Origin: Terrabacter sp. Root181
GTDB lineage: Bacteria; Actinomycetota; Actinomycetes; Actinomycetales; Dermatophilaceae
Direction: 5' to 3'
NCBI RefSeq assembly: GCF_001428505.1
Contig: NZ_LMHU01000005.1
Location: 579,298 to 629,297 of the forward strand
DNA: 50,000 nucleotides
In this document: positions 41,442-48,333 of the stretch, piece after piece
How the letters are laid out: every line of letters starts with the position of its first letter
Numbering within the stretch: the first letter of the stretch is position 1
Made by a program: the position numbers and the translations under genes
The notes under the pieces: model-generated
What the model was told of the DNA's origin: nothing
Databases searched by the model: none
Seen by the model: only the letters and a program-made list of their open reading frames with translations

Positions 41442-42431
41442 GTGTCGCGAACGCCAGCGTATGCCGCCGAGCTGCGCACCGCGCTGACCCGCGCCGTGCG
41501 CGGGATCGACGAGCGTGACCTGACCCGCGCGACCGAGTCCCTCGTGTCGCGCTACCGGTCCGTGGCGCCCGCCTCGGCGCCGATCCTCGCATCGCGGGTG
41601 CACGTGGCGGCCTATGCCGCCTACCGGATGCCGGCGACGCACGCCGCCCTGTCGAGGGTCCTCGTCGACGTCGCAGGTCGGGGTCTGGAGCCGCGCTCGA
41701 TGCTCGACCTCGGAGGGGGCACCGGCGCGGCGGCGTGGGCGGCGGCGGGCGCCTTCGAGTCGCTCGAGACGATCATGGTGCTCGACCAGGTCGAGGACGC
41801 GCTGGACCTCGGGCGCGAGCTCGTTGCCGACGCGTCGTCGCCCGCGCTCGCGAGCGCGACGTTCCGGCGCGCCGTCGCCGGCTCCTGGCCTGAGCTCGAC
41901 GCCGACCTCGTGACGGTGTCCTACGTGCTCAGCGAGCTCGACGAGGCGCAGCAGGACGCCCTCGTCGCCGATGCGATGCGTCGGGGCCGTGCCGTCGTGG
42001 TCGCCGAGCCTGGGACGCCCGACGGGTACGCCCGCATGCTCCGCGTCCGGTCGGTCCTGCTCCGAGCCGGCTGGGCCCTGCTGGGACCGTGCCCACACTC
42101 CGCGGACTGCCCTCTCGCGCGAGGCGACTGGTGCCACTTCGCGGCACGCGTGAGCCGCTCCGCCGAGCACCGTCGCCTCAAGGGAGGGGAGCTGTCCTAC
42201 GAGGACGAGAAGTTCTCATGGGTCGCAGCTGCCGCACCCGGGGTCCTCGACACCCTTACCGCAGAGGTGAGTTCGGGTCGCATCCTCCGACATCCCTTGA
42301 AGCGCAAGGGGTTCGTCGAGTTCCAGGTGTGCCGGCCCGACGGGACCGCGGGCCGCGAGGTGGTCTCGAAGAAGGCAGGGGAGCGCTACCGGGGGGCGCG
42401 CGACGCCGACTGGGGCGACGCGCTGCCCTGA
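41442..42431 (+). CDS. Rsm22-family small-ribosomal-subunit methyltransferase-like protein
   Basis: This 329-aa protein has the SAM-binding motif MLDLGGGTGAAAW (residues 88-100) and the Rsm22/METTL17 family features. These include VSYVLSELDEA, VVAEPGTPDGY and a cysteine cluster, GPCPHSADCPLARGDWCHF (Cys217, Cys223, Cys231), that in relatives binds an iron-sulfur cluster. KLLKRKGFV-like basic sequence follows. It probably acts on the small ribosomal subunit, as an assembly factor or rRNA methyltransferase. The GTG at 41442 fits a leaderless start; the open frame upstream runs through tandem repeats and is unlikely to be coding. Confidence 0.85.
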   Translation: MSRTPAYAAELRTALTRAVRGIDERDLTRATESLVSRYRSVAPASAPILASRVHVAAYAAYRMPATHAALSRVLVDVAGRGLEPRSMLDLGGGTGAAAWAAAGAFESLETIMVLDQVEDALDLGRELVADASSPALASATFRRAVAGSWPELDADLVTVSYVLSELDEAQQDALVADAMRRGRAVVVAEPGTPDGYARMLRVRSVLLRAGWALLGPCPHSADCPLARGDWCHFAARVSRSAEHRRLKGGELSYEDEKFSWVAAAAPGVLDTLTAEVSSGRILRHPLKRKGFVEFQVCRPDGTAGREVVSKKAGERYRGARDADWGDALP

Positions 42432-42462
42432 CCCGGCGGCATACGCCAACGGTGGGGTGGGC

Positions 42463-43101
42463 TCAGACGACACCGTAGAGGCGGTCGCCGGCGTCACCGA
42501 GACCGGGGACGATGTAGCCCTTCTCGTTGAGCTTCTCGTCGATGGTGCCGAGGACGACCTTGACGGGGATGTCGGAGTCGGCGAGCTCGTCCTCGAGGTG
42601 CTTGATGCCCTCGGGAGCGGCGAGCAGGCAGACGGCCGTGATGTCGCGGGCGCCCTTGGCGGTGAGGTAGTCGATCGCCATGACGAGCGTGCCACCGGTG
42701 GCGAGCATCGGGTCGAGGATGAACACCTGTCGGCCGTTGAGGTCGTCGGGCAGGCGGTTCGCGTAGGTCGAGACCTCGAGCGTCTCCTCGTTGCGGATCA
42801 TCCCGAGGAAGCCGACCTCGGCGCTGGGGAGCAGCTTGACCATGCCGTCGAGCATGCCGAGGCCGGCCCGCAGGATCGGGACGATGATCGGCTTGGGGTT
42901 GGAGAGCTTGATGCCGGTCGTCGGCGCGACCGGTGTCTCGATCTCGAACGGCTCGACGCGGACGTCGCGCGTCGCCTCGTAGGCGAGCAGCGTGACGAGC
43001 TCCTCGGCGAGGCGCCGGAAGGTGGGACTGTCGGTCCGCTTGTCGCGCAGGTAGGTCAGCTTGTGGGCGATGAGCGGGTGGTCTGCGACATGGACGTCCA
43101 T
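42463..43101 (-). CDS. upp: uracil phosphoribosyltransferase
   Basis: This 212-aa enzyme salvages uracil to UMP using PRPP. The PRPP loop is [33 protein letters not shown] and the C-terminal [15 protein letters not shown] uracil-binding segment are standard. The ATG at 43101 gives the normal N-terminus ([15 protein letters not shown]). TAAGTT 7 nt upstream suggests a leaderless transcript. It is divergent from tadA with only 17 bp between start codons and converges with the Rsm22-family gene. Confidence 0.97.
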   Translation of the reverse strand: MDVHVADHPLIAHKLTYLRDKRTDSPTFRRLAEELVTLLAYEATRDVRVEPFEIETPVAPTTGIKLSNPKPIIVPILRAGLGMLDGMVKLLPSAEVGFLGMIRNEETLEVSTYANRLPDDLNGRQVFILDPMLATGGTLVMAIDYLTAKGARDITAVCLLAAPEGIKHLEDELADSDIPVKVVLGTIDEKLNEKGYIVPGLGDAGDRLYGVV

Positions 43102-43108
43102 GGGTGGA

Positions 43109-43114
43109 AACTTA
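43109..43114 (-). promoter_or_regulatory. -10 element of a probable leaderless upp transcript
   Basis: TAAGTT on the minus strand ends 7 nt before the upp ATG and no ribosome binding site is present. The whole space to the divergent tadA start is 17 bp, so the upp -35 region must lie inside the tadA coding start. Confidence 0.55.
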
Positions 43115-43118
43115 GCGC

Positions 43119-43625
43119 GTGGCGAAGAGATCCGAGACCCCCGGCAAGAGCTCCGTCCCGACACCGGAGACGTATGCCGCGTGGGTCGGCCAGGCGCTCG
43201 ACCTCGCGGCGGCGACCGTGCGCTCGCAGGACGTGCCCGTCGGGGCGCTCGTCGTCGACCCCGAGGGAGGCGTGGTCGGCCGCGGGCGCAACGTGCGCGA
43301 GGAGCGGGGCGACCCGACGGGGCACGCCGAGGTGGTCGCGCTGCGCGAGGCCGCGCAGGCGGTGGGCTCGTGGCGGCTGGACGGCTGCACGCTCGTGGTC
43401 ACGCTCGAACCGTGCGTCATGTGCGCGGGTGCGGCGATGGCGGCGCGGGTCGAACGGGTCGTGTTCGGCGCCTGGGACCCGAAGGCGGGGGCGTGCGGAT
43501 CGGTCTGGGACCTGACGCGGGACCCCCTCGCGACGCACATCGTGGACGTCGTCGGTGGGGTGCGGGCGGAGGAGTCGGCGGCCCTGCTGGTCGATTTCTT
43601 CGAGGGCCGGAGGCTCGGCGACTGA
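43119..43625 (+). CDS. tadA: tRNA adenosine(34) deaminase
   Basis: This 168-aa deaminase converts A34 to inosine in tRNA-Arg(ACG). The zinc site is complete: His69-Ala-Glu71 in the first motif and Pro98-Cys99-x-x-Cys102 in the second. The RNGREE-type loop reads [16 protein letters not shown]. The N-terminus has about 15 extra residues compared with typical TadA. The GTG at 43119 is the only plausible start. Its 3' end (43587-43618) is duplicated at 45133-45164, just in front of tRNA-Ser. Confidence 0.95.
   Translation: MAKRSETPGKSSVPTPETYAAWVGQALDLAAATVRSQDVPVGALVVDPEGGVVGRGRNVREERGDPTGHAEVVALREAAQAVGSWRLDGCTLVVTLEPCVMCAGAAMAARVERVVFGAWDPKAGACGSVWDLTRDPLATHIVDVVGGVRAEESAALLVDFFEGRRLGD
43587..43618. 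repeat. tadA-tail direct repeat, left copy
   Basis: These 32 bp are the last codons of tadA. They match 45133-45164 at 31 of 32 positions; the single difference is C at 43601 against G at 45147. Together the copies flank the sigma2-like gene. Confidence 0.85.
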
Positions 43626-43658
43626 GACCAGCGGTGCTCGTAGAGCGGCCGCGTGTCG

Positions 43659-45020
43659 TCAGCGTCCCGGTGGCCGCTTCTTGAGCGCCGTCACGGTCAT
43701 GCCGGGTGGACCGGCGACCGGCAGCGAGGTGTACGACGAGGCGCTCCAGCCGTCAGCCGGGTTGGCCCAGTGAATCGTCCACGAGCGTCCCCGGTCGGTC
43801 GAGACGGCAACTTGGGCGAAGCCCCACTGGCTCGAGAACCAGACCGCGACCGACCCGTCCTGCCCGTTCGCGGCGTACGGAAGGGCACCGTCCTCGCTCG
43901 GGGACTTGACCGTGACGTCGACGGTGGCGAACGTCTCGTCGTCCTGCTGGATGAACACGCGCGCGGACCCGCTGGAGTTGTCGAGGTGCTGAGTGCCCAC
44001 CCAGCCCTTGGTCGTGTTCGAGTCCCACTGGACGTCGCCCGGGAGATCGAGTGCGTGCACCGTCCCGTGGAGGTCGACGAGGCAGGGCCCCGAGGCGCAG
44101 GTGCTGAACTGCTGCCCCGGTCGGGCTCGAGCACCGGTCTTGACCTCGAACGGCTGTGGTTCCTTCATGGTCGGTGAGATCAAGGCGTAGTCGTCGCCGG
44201 CCCACGCGGCGATGATGGCGAAGTTGCCGGCGAAGGCTGGCCTCACGACCTGCTCGCTCTGCAGCAGGTGGGTCAGGCGGTGGCCCTTGCCGTCCACCAC
44301 CTCGACGGCCAGCGCTGCGTTCTCCTGGTCACACGTGGGGGAGCTGCCGGAACCGGGGCGGCACCGTTGCCAGACGATCGCTCGCCGGGACGCGACCTGT
44401 GGTGACGTCACCACATAAGCCTGCCGGGCGTCGGGGTGGCCGACGACCGCTTGAGGGGTCACGGGCGGCCATGGCTCCGGTGCCGACGTCGAGGGTGACG
44501 GGATGGCGTGGGTCGGGATGAGGGGCGGTGAGCTGCGGACCCGCGACGGGGTGGGGGAGGTCGTCGGTAGCGCGCTCGTCGGCGCCCACGGTGAGACGGA
44601 CGTGGCGGCGAACAGGGCGACCACGGCAAGCACGGTGCCGGCCGCGCCCAGACCCACTCGGCGCGCCATGTGCCGTCGGTGCGCGCGCGCGGCCCGGCTC
44701 AGGCTGCCCGAGAGCGAGGGCCGCTCGAAGCTTGCCGCGGCCGGGAGACCCCGACTGCCGTCGAGGTCGTCGCGGCGGAAGGAACGCCGCACGACCTGGT
44801 TGCGGGCGGTCACGCGCAGCCAGTCGAGCGGGCGCCCGATCTCGGCGAAGTCGGGCAGTGCGGCGGCCCGGCGGAAGGCCTCGTCGACCGCGGCCTCGGC
44901 GGCCCCCGCGCTCCCGCAGATCGCGGTGAGCTCGCCGACGAGCTCCGCGTGGTACCGGTCGAAGGCCTCCTGCACGGCGACCGGCGCCGGGCTCGGCATC
45001 AGTGGCGAGGCGTCAGCCAT
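43659..45020 (-). CDS. sigma-region-2-like / transmembrane / beta-propeller-like protein
   Basis: This 453-aa protein joins three parts. Residues about 15-85 look like region 2 of an ECF sigma factor (FDRYHAELVGELTAIC, AAVDEAFRRAAALPDF, WLRVTARNQVVRRSFRR). No region 4 follows. One membrane helix (about 122-143) leads into a Pro/Thr/Ser-rich stalk. The C-terminal 270 residues are beta-rich, with Trp repeats and one Asp-box-like STDRGRSWTIHW, as in extracellular propellers. Cysteines in WQRCRPGS/PTCDQ and STCASGPCLV may form disulfides. It may be a membrane-tethered, degenerate sigma-like sensor. AAGG precedes the ATG at 45020. The gene lies between two copies of the tadA tail. Confidence 0.7.
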   Translation of the reverse strand: MADASPLMPSPAPVAVQEAFDRYHAELVGELTAICGSAGAAEAAVDEAFRRAAALPDFAEIGRPLDWLRVTARNQVVRRSFRRDDLDGSRGLPAAASFERPSLSGSLSRAARAHRRHMARRVGLGAAGTVLAVVALFAATSVSPWAPTSALPTTSPTPSRVRSSPPLIPTHAIPSPSTSAPEPWPPVTPQAVVGHPDARQAYVVTSPQVASRRAIVWQRCRPGSGSSPTCDQENAALAVEVVDGKGHRLTHLLQSEQVVRPAFAGNFAIIAAWAGDDYALISPTMKEPQPFEVKTGARARPGQQFSTCASGPCLVDLHGTVHALDLPGDVQWDSNTTKGWVGTQHLDNSSGSARVFIQQDDETFATVDVTVKSPSEDGALPYAANGQDGSVAVWFSSQWGFAQVAVSTDRGRSWTIHWANPADGWSASSYTSLPVAGPPGMTVTALKKRPPGR

Positions 45021-45132
45021 GGTTTCCAGCCTTCTGCGGTCTCCGTCGTGATTTCCGTGGCCCTCTGATCGTGACCCGTCGGCGGGGTCTCGCGTGGGGG
45101 ATTGGCTATGTCCGGGCTGCTCGGGGACGCCA

Positions 45133-45164
45133 CTGGTCGATTTCTTGGAGGGCCGGAGGCTCGG
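45133..45164. repeat. tadA-tail direct repeat, right copy
   Basis: This copy of the tadA 3' end lies 15 bp before tRNA-Ser and contains TTGGAG at 45145-45150, where tadA itself has TTCGAG. The one-base change produces a better -35 box for the tRNA promoter. Confidence 0.85.
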
Positions 45165-45171
45165 GTAAGGT
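45145..45171 (+). promoter_or_regulatory. probable tRNA-Ser promoter
   Basis: TTGGAG (45145-45150) and TAAGGT (45166-45171) lie 15 bp apart, and the -10 box ends 8 nt before the mature tRNA 5' end at 45180. The -35 box lies within the duplicated tadA tail. Spacing is slightly short for a housekeeping promoter. Confidence 0.45.
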
Positions 45172-45179
45172 CTCCTCTC

Positions 45180-45269
45180 GGTGGCGTGTCCGAGCGGCCT
45201 AAGGAGCACGCCTCGAAAGCGTGTGTGGGGGTAACTCCACCGTGGGTTCAAATCCCACCGCCACCGCCA
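45180..45269 (+). tRNA. tRNA-Ser(CGA)
   Basis: The 90-nt gene folds as a class II tRNA. The acceptor stem is GGTGGCG with CGCCACC, discriminator G and encoded CCA. The anticodon arm is CACGC-CTCGAAA-GCGTG, giving anticodon CGA, which reads UCG serine codons. There is a long variable arm (GTGGGGG...ACTCCAC) and a T arm GTGGG-TTCAAAT-CCCAC. The element that begins just downstream carries a tyrosine integrase pointing towards it, so this tRNA 3' end is the likely attachment site. Confidence 0.96.
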
Positions 45270-45278
45270 GTCACCTGC

Positions 45279-45320
45279 AGAAACGCCGGTCCGAGCCTCA
45301 CGGCCCGGACCGGCGTTTCT
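45279..45320. terminator. 15-bp hairpin after tRNA-Ser
   Basis: AGAAACGCCGGTCCG (45279-45293) pairs perfectly with CGGACCGGCGTTTCT (45306-45320), with a further GCC/GGC inside the loop. The right arm ends in a T-rich run. It should terminate the tRNA transcript and also the convergent integrase gene, whose stop lies at 45343. Confidence 0.85.
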
Positions 45321-45342
45321 CGTGGTGGTCTCAGTTGTGGTC

Positions 45343-46611
45343 TCATTCGAGGTCCGCCGGGCTCTCGAGCCCCGGCCACAGGAGCTCGTCGACCTGACGT
45401 GCGACGTCGTCCCGGATCGGTGCGACAACGTGGGCGTAGCGCTGGGCCATGGCGGGGTTGGACCAGCCCATGATGCTCATCATCGTGGTTTGGCTCACCC
45501 CGAGCATGAGCAGCACGGTCGCTGCGGTGTGGCGAGCGTCGTGAAGTCGTCCATCACGGATGCCTGCCCGCCGGAGCAGGACCTTCCAGTGAGACCAGTC
45601 GGTGCGGGGGTTGATGGGGTCGCCCGTCTCGGTGGTGAACACCCACCCGTCCTCATGCCATGCGTTGCCGGCGTGGACGTGCTCTTCCTGTTGGACGTGC
45701 AAGTGGTGCTGGAGAAGGGTGACGAGCTGCGGTGGTAAACCGACCTGCCGGTTGCCGGCGCGGGACTTCGTCGTGTCTGTCTCCGGGTTGATGCGGACAC
45801 GCTCTGGGCAGTGGCCGGCCTGCGCCTTGCCGCACGTGCCTCCGCAGCCGTGGGCGTACTTGGGGCGCAGGAGTGAGCGGCGAGCGGTCAGGACCCCGTC
45901 GTCGAGGTCGATGTCGGTCCACTTGAGGCCAAGTACCTCGCCCTGGCGCAGGCCAAGGGCGAGGGCCATGACCCAGCGGACGCCGTTGCGTGACTCAGCG
46001 GCCGCGACGAACAGTCTGCGGATCTCATCAACGGTGAACGGCTCGATGTCGGGTGGGACGACCCGGGGTGCTCGGGCGATGGTGGCCGGATTCCGAGGTA
46101 GATGGCCACGGCGGACGGCTTCATTGAGCGCGGCTCGGATGGTGCGGTGAACCTGGTGGACGGTTGCGGGCTTCGTCTCGGCGCTGAACTTGGTGGGCTG
46201 GGTCAGGATCCGGCGATAGAGGGATTCGAGGTGCTCGGGCTCGAGGAGCTCGAGACGGTGTGCGCCTATCCCGGGGATGAGGTGGTGACGTACGGCGACG
46301 CGGTACGCCGACAGCGTCGTGGCTTTGACGTGCCCGGTCACGACGTTGTCGAGCCAGTGCGTGAGCCAACTCTCAACCGTCCACCGGGTGCCGGCTGTCG
46401 GAACCGTGCGCTGCTCACGGTGCTTCTCGAGCCTACGCACCTTCTCGGTCACGCCAGCCTTCGTCGCGGACCGGACGTGGCGACGGTCAGGTCTTCCATC
46501 GTCGCGAATGCCGACGGTCACACGTCCATGCCATGATCCGTCGCTGCCCTTGTAGATAGACGAGCGGCCATTTGGCTGTCGTGACATTGACGAGGTCATC
46601 GTCAATGTCAT
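45343..46611 (-). CDS. tyrosine-type site-specific integrase
   Basis: This 422-aa phage-type recombinase has an N-terminal arm-binding region (SSIYKGSDGSWHGRVTVG), a SAM-like core-binding domain (WLTHWLDNVV...TTLSAYRVAVRHHLIPGIG), and the catalytic domain. Active-site residues are visible: Arg222 (LALGLRQGEVLGLKW), His357 and Arg360 (LHDARHTAAT), and Tyr392 (AQRYAHV). A cysteine-containing insertion (HGCGGTCGKAQAGHCPERV, near residue 265) is seen in many actinobacterial integrases. The ATG at 46611 overlaps the excisionase stop (ATGA). Two further in-frame ATGs (46599, 46587) follow within a perfect inverted repeat. Its target is probably the adjacent tRNA-Ser gene. Confidence 0.95.
   Translation of the reverse strand: MTLTMTSSMSRQPNGRSSIYKGSDGSWHGRVTVGIRDDGRPDRRHVRSATKAGVTEKVRRLEKHREQRTVPTAGTRWTVESWLTHWLDNVVTGHVKATTLSAYRVAVRHHLIPGIGAHRLELLEPEHLESLYRRILTQPTKFSAETKPATVHQVHRTIRAALNEAVRRGHLPRNPATIARAPRVVPPDIEPFTVDEIRRLFVAAAESRNGVRWVMALALGLRQGEVLGLKWTDIDLDDGVLTARRSLLRPKYAHGCGGTCGKAQAGHCPERVRINPETDTTKSRAGNRQVGLPPQLVTLLQHHLHVQQEEHVHAGNAWHEDGWVFTTETGDPINPRTDWSHWKVLLRRAGIRDGRLHDARHTAATVLLMLGVSQTTMMSIMGWSNPAMAQRYAHVVAPIRDDVARQVDELLWPGLESPADLE
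46582..46610. promoter_or_regulatory. perfect 12-bp inverted repeat over the integrase start
   Basis: TGACATTGACGA (46582-46593) and TCGTCAATGTCA (46599-46610) are perfect inverted copies separated by 5 bp. They lie across the first codons of the integrase and the last codons of the excisionase. This could be an operator for an integrase/excisionase-type protein, or an mRNA hairpin limiting integrase translation. Confidence 0.75.
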
Positions 46612-46832
46612 CCGATGCCGGAGTCGCCACTGTCGCCGGGCGAAGAAGCAAGCGCGCGAAGGCGGGCCACGAAGTCGTCGAGGGCGTCGCACGGGATGCG
46701 ACGCAGGCGACCGATGGCGATGGACTCGATGTCGCCGCTGCGCACGAGCGCGTAGACAAGGGTGCGCCCGACGCCGAGCCTCTCTGCGGCTTCTTCCACC
46801 GTGTAGACGATGCGCTCCGTCTGAACGGACAT
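46608..46832 (-). CDS. excisionase-type helix-turn-helix protein
   Basis: This 74-aa protein is a MerR/AlpA-like small DNA-binding protein: YTVEEAAERLGVGRTLVYALVRSGDIESIAIGRLRRIP is the standard helix-turn-helix of excisionases (split here by description, residues about 8-45). The C-terminus ends in Ser-Gly-Asp repeats. AGGAG lies 5 nt before the ATG at 46832; upstream in-frame codons are unlikely to be used. It precedes the integrase in an ATGA overlap, so it probably controls recombination direction and may bind the inverted repeat at its own 3' end. Confidence 0.85.
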   Translation of the reverse strand: MSVQTERIVYTVEEAAERLGVGRTLVYALVRSGDIESIAIGRLRRIPCDALDDFVARLRALASSPGDSGDSGIG

Positions 46833-47128
46833 GGTGACTCCTGAACGTTGGCGTGCTGATAGAACCAAGACCGATCCGAGCGGGGCACCACGCGTTTCGT
46901 GTGCATCCTGATCTATGTGACGCGCCATCCCGACCATCGGTTGATGAGCGGGCCGGGCTCTGTCCAGGAGAGGGTGCCTCTCTGCTCAACACAGCCCGCG
47001 GATGGAGGAGCAGAAAGCGTTGTCGTCCGCATGCGTCGCCTCCCACTCGCGACGAAGTAGCCAGCTGCACATTGCGTGTGCTTCGATGCTGCCGCAGGGA
47101 TTCATCAAACAGTTGGAGAACCCAAGGC
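46833..47128. promoter_or_regulatory. divergent control region of excisionase and Lsr2 genes
   Basis: This 296-bp gap holds no convincing gene. An imperfect long hairpin spans 46954-46998: CGGGCT and TGT pair with ACA and AGCCCG, enclosing GGAGAGG-GTG-CCTCTCT. It lies about 130 nt before the Lsr2 start and may be a leader structure or attenuator. On the minus side, TATCAG near 46854 could be part of the excisionase promoter. Confidence 0.4.
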
Positions 47129-47458
47129 ATGGCACAGCGAATTCAGACGATTCTGGACGATGACATCGACGGTGGCCCCGCCGATTCCACGATTCAGTTC
47201 AGCTATCAAGGCACTCAGTACGAGATCGACCTCTCCAAGGAGAACGAGCAGAGGTTGATCGCAGCGCTCGAGCCCTTCACGAGCAGAGCCCGCAGGATCG
47301 GCGGCGGCCGCCGATCCTCGACCAAGGCGCCAGCAGGGAAGACGGACACGAACCAGCTCCAGGCTATGCGCGACTGGGCACGCTCCAACGGCCTCAAAGT
47401 CTCTGATCGGGGCCGGGTCAGCCAAGAAGTGCAGGACGCATACAACGCCTCACGCTGA
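47129..47458 (+). CDS. Lsr2-family nucleoid-associated protein
   Basis: This 109-aa protein matches Lsr2 throughout. It has the N-terminal oligomerisation domain (TILDDDIDGGPADSTIQFSYQG, YEIDLSKENEQRLIAALEPF), a basic linker with GGGRRSS, and the C-terminal AT-hook-like DNA-binding domain (MRDWARSNGLKVSDRGRVSQEVQDAY) with the RGR core. Length is close to the chromosomal protein. Lsr2 silences AT-rich foreign DNA. An Lsr2 copy on an integrative element may silence the element itself or mix with the host protein. GGAGAA lies 11 nt before the ATG and a very strong terminator follows. Confidence 0.92.
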   Translation: MAQRIQTILDDDIDGGPADSTIQFSYQGTQYEIDLSKENEQRLIAALEPFTSRARRIGGGRRSSTKAPAGKTDTNQLQAMRDWARSNGLKVSDRGRVSQEVQDAYNASR

Positions 47459-47467
47459 GACCAGCGA

Positions 47468-47505
47468 CGAAGGTCGCCCGCCCCGGCAAGGGCGGGCGAC
47501 CTTCG
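47468..47505 (+). terminator. 16-bp terminator of the Lsr2 gene
   Basis: CGAAGGTCGCCCGCCC (47468-47483) pairs perfectly with GGGCGGGCGACCTTCG (47490-47505) over a 6-nt loop. It starts 9 bp after the Lsr2 stop and is followed by a moderately T-rich stretch. Confidence 0.88.
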
Positions 47506-47817
47506 CGTTCGTCGTGCTTTCAGTGTTTCTCGCTCCCGAGGGATTAGTCCGTGCAGCGGGCCCGCTGTCGCACGTAAGACGCAAGGCCCAGACCCGACTG
47601 GTGCGCACAGCCCGCCAAGGCGGAGTTGCGTGGTCGGAGGTTGCGCCACCCGTCGGACTCAAGCGTCAGGCAGCGTGGGAGGGATGGCGCGACTTGGACG
47701 ACCTCACTTCACACGTGAGCAACCAGACCGCCGACTGTAACTCCGCGGCCTCTGCGGAGTTTCCACAACCAATCTTCCCCGAGCTGAGGAGTCGCTTCGC
47801 GGCGGTGTGACGCTGTC
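47506..47817. other. gap with no convincing gene
   Basis: After the Lsr2 terminator there are about 310 bp without a supported gene. A 98-codon plus-strand frame (47514-47810) is open, but its composition is not gene-like and no ribosome binding site precedes it. A small hairpin, AACTCCGC/GCGGAGTT, lies at 47739-47761. Base composition is less GC-rich than in the flanking chromosome. Confidence 0.5.
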
Positions 47818-47848
47818 CCGTGGGCGCCTTGATGCGAGGGGCCCACGG
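47818..47848 (-). terminator. hairpin after the DUF732-like lipoprotein gene
   Basis: CCGTGGGC (47818-47825) pairs with GCCCACGG (47841-47848), with a CC/GG pair inside. It lies 20 bp beyond the stop of the minus-strand lipoprotein gene. Confidence 0.6.
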
Positions 47849-47868
47849 TTTACCGAGGTCGACGTTAC

Positions 47869-48333
47869 CTATCCTCCGACGAGTGACTTGAACTTGGGAC
47901 ACTCCGAAAGAATCGCGACCACGGCCACCTTGGCGGCGACGTCACCCCTGAGGTGAAAGGCGTCCTTCATCCAAGGGCCTACGGTGGCCGGATTACCCGA
48001 CTCGATACGGTCACAGATGCCCCGGGCCAACTCGTCCATCTTGGTGCTGTCATCCATGCCGGCCGCCTTGGCGGCGGCGTAGAACGCGACTTTTCCGCCC
48101 AACTTCTCGCCCACGGCCTCCGCGCCGTTCGAGCTGGAAGACGTCGCAGTTGTCATGTCGGGGGTAGGTGAGCTGGCGGAGGACGAAGCTGGAACTCTAG
48201 ACGGTGTCGGCCTCGCGCTCGGAGCATCAGCGGTAGCTACCTGCGTGGGCGCGGCTGTGGACGCCGTGACCGAATTGGACGAGCAGCCGGTAGCGGCGGC
48301 GACGACGAGAGCGGCGACCACAAGATGTTTCAT
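47869..48333 (-). CDS. DUF732-like lipoprotein
   Basis: This 154-aa protein has a lipoprotein signal (MKHLVVAALVVAAATGCSS, lipidated Cys17), a long Ser/Thr/Pro/Ala linker (about 20-70), and a C-terminal helical domain resembling DUF732. In that domain LARGICDRIESG and VVAILSECPKFKSLV supply the two cysteines that form the family's disulfide. It should be anchored outside the membrane. The ATG at 48333 is chosen from the signal peptide; an in-frame ATG at 48351 lies within a TATGAC -10-like box, so a nearly leaderless start is likely. Function is unknown; it lies in the integrative element. Confidence 0.75.
   Translation of the reverse strand: MKHLVVAALVVAAATGCSSNSVTASTAAPTQVATADAPSARPTPSRVPASSSASSPTPDMTTATSSSSNGAEAVGEKLGGKVAFYAAAKAAGMDDSTKMDELARGICDRIESGNPATVGPWMKDAFHLRGDVAAKVAVVAILSECPKFKSLVGG

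Noticed and set aside
47727-47765. Stretch around ACTGTAACT resembling a tRNA-Tyr anticodon arm
   Set aside because: The flanking bases do not pair as an anticodon stem and no acceptor, D or T arm can be drawn.
47514-47810. 98-codon plus-strand open frame after the Lsr2 terminator
   Set aside because: No ribosome binding site, non-gene-like composition and no recognisable motif. It begins directly after a strong terminator.
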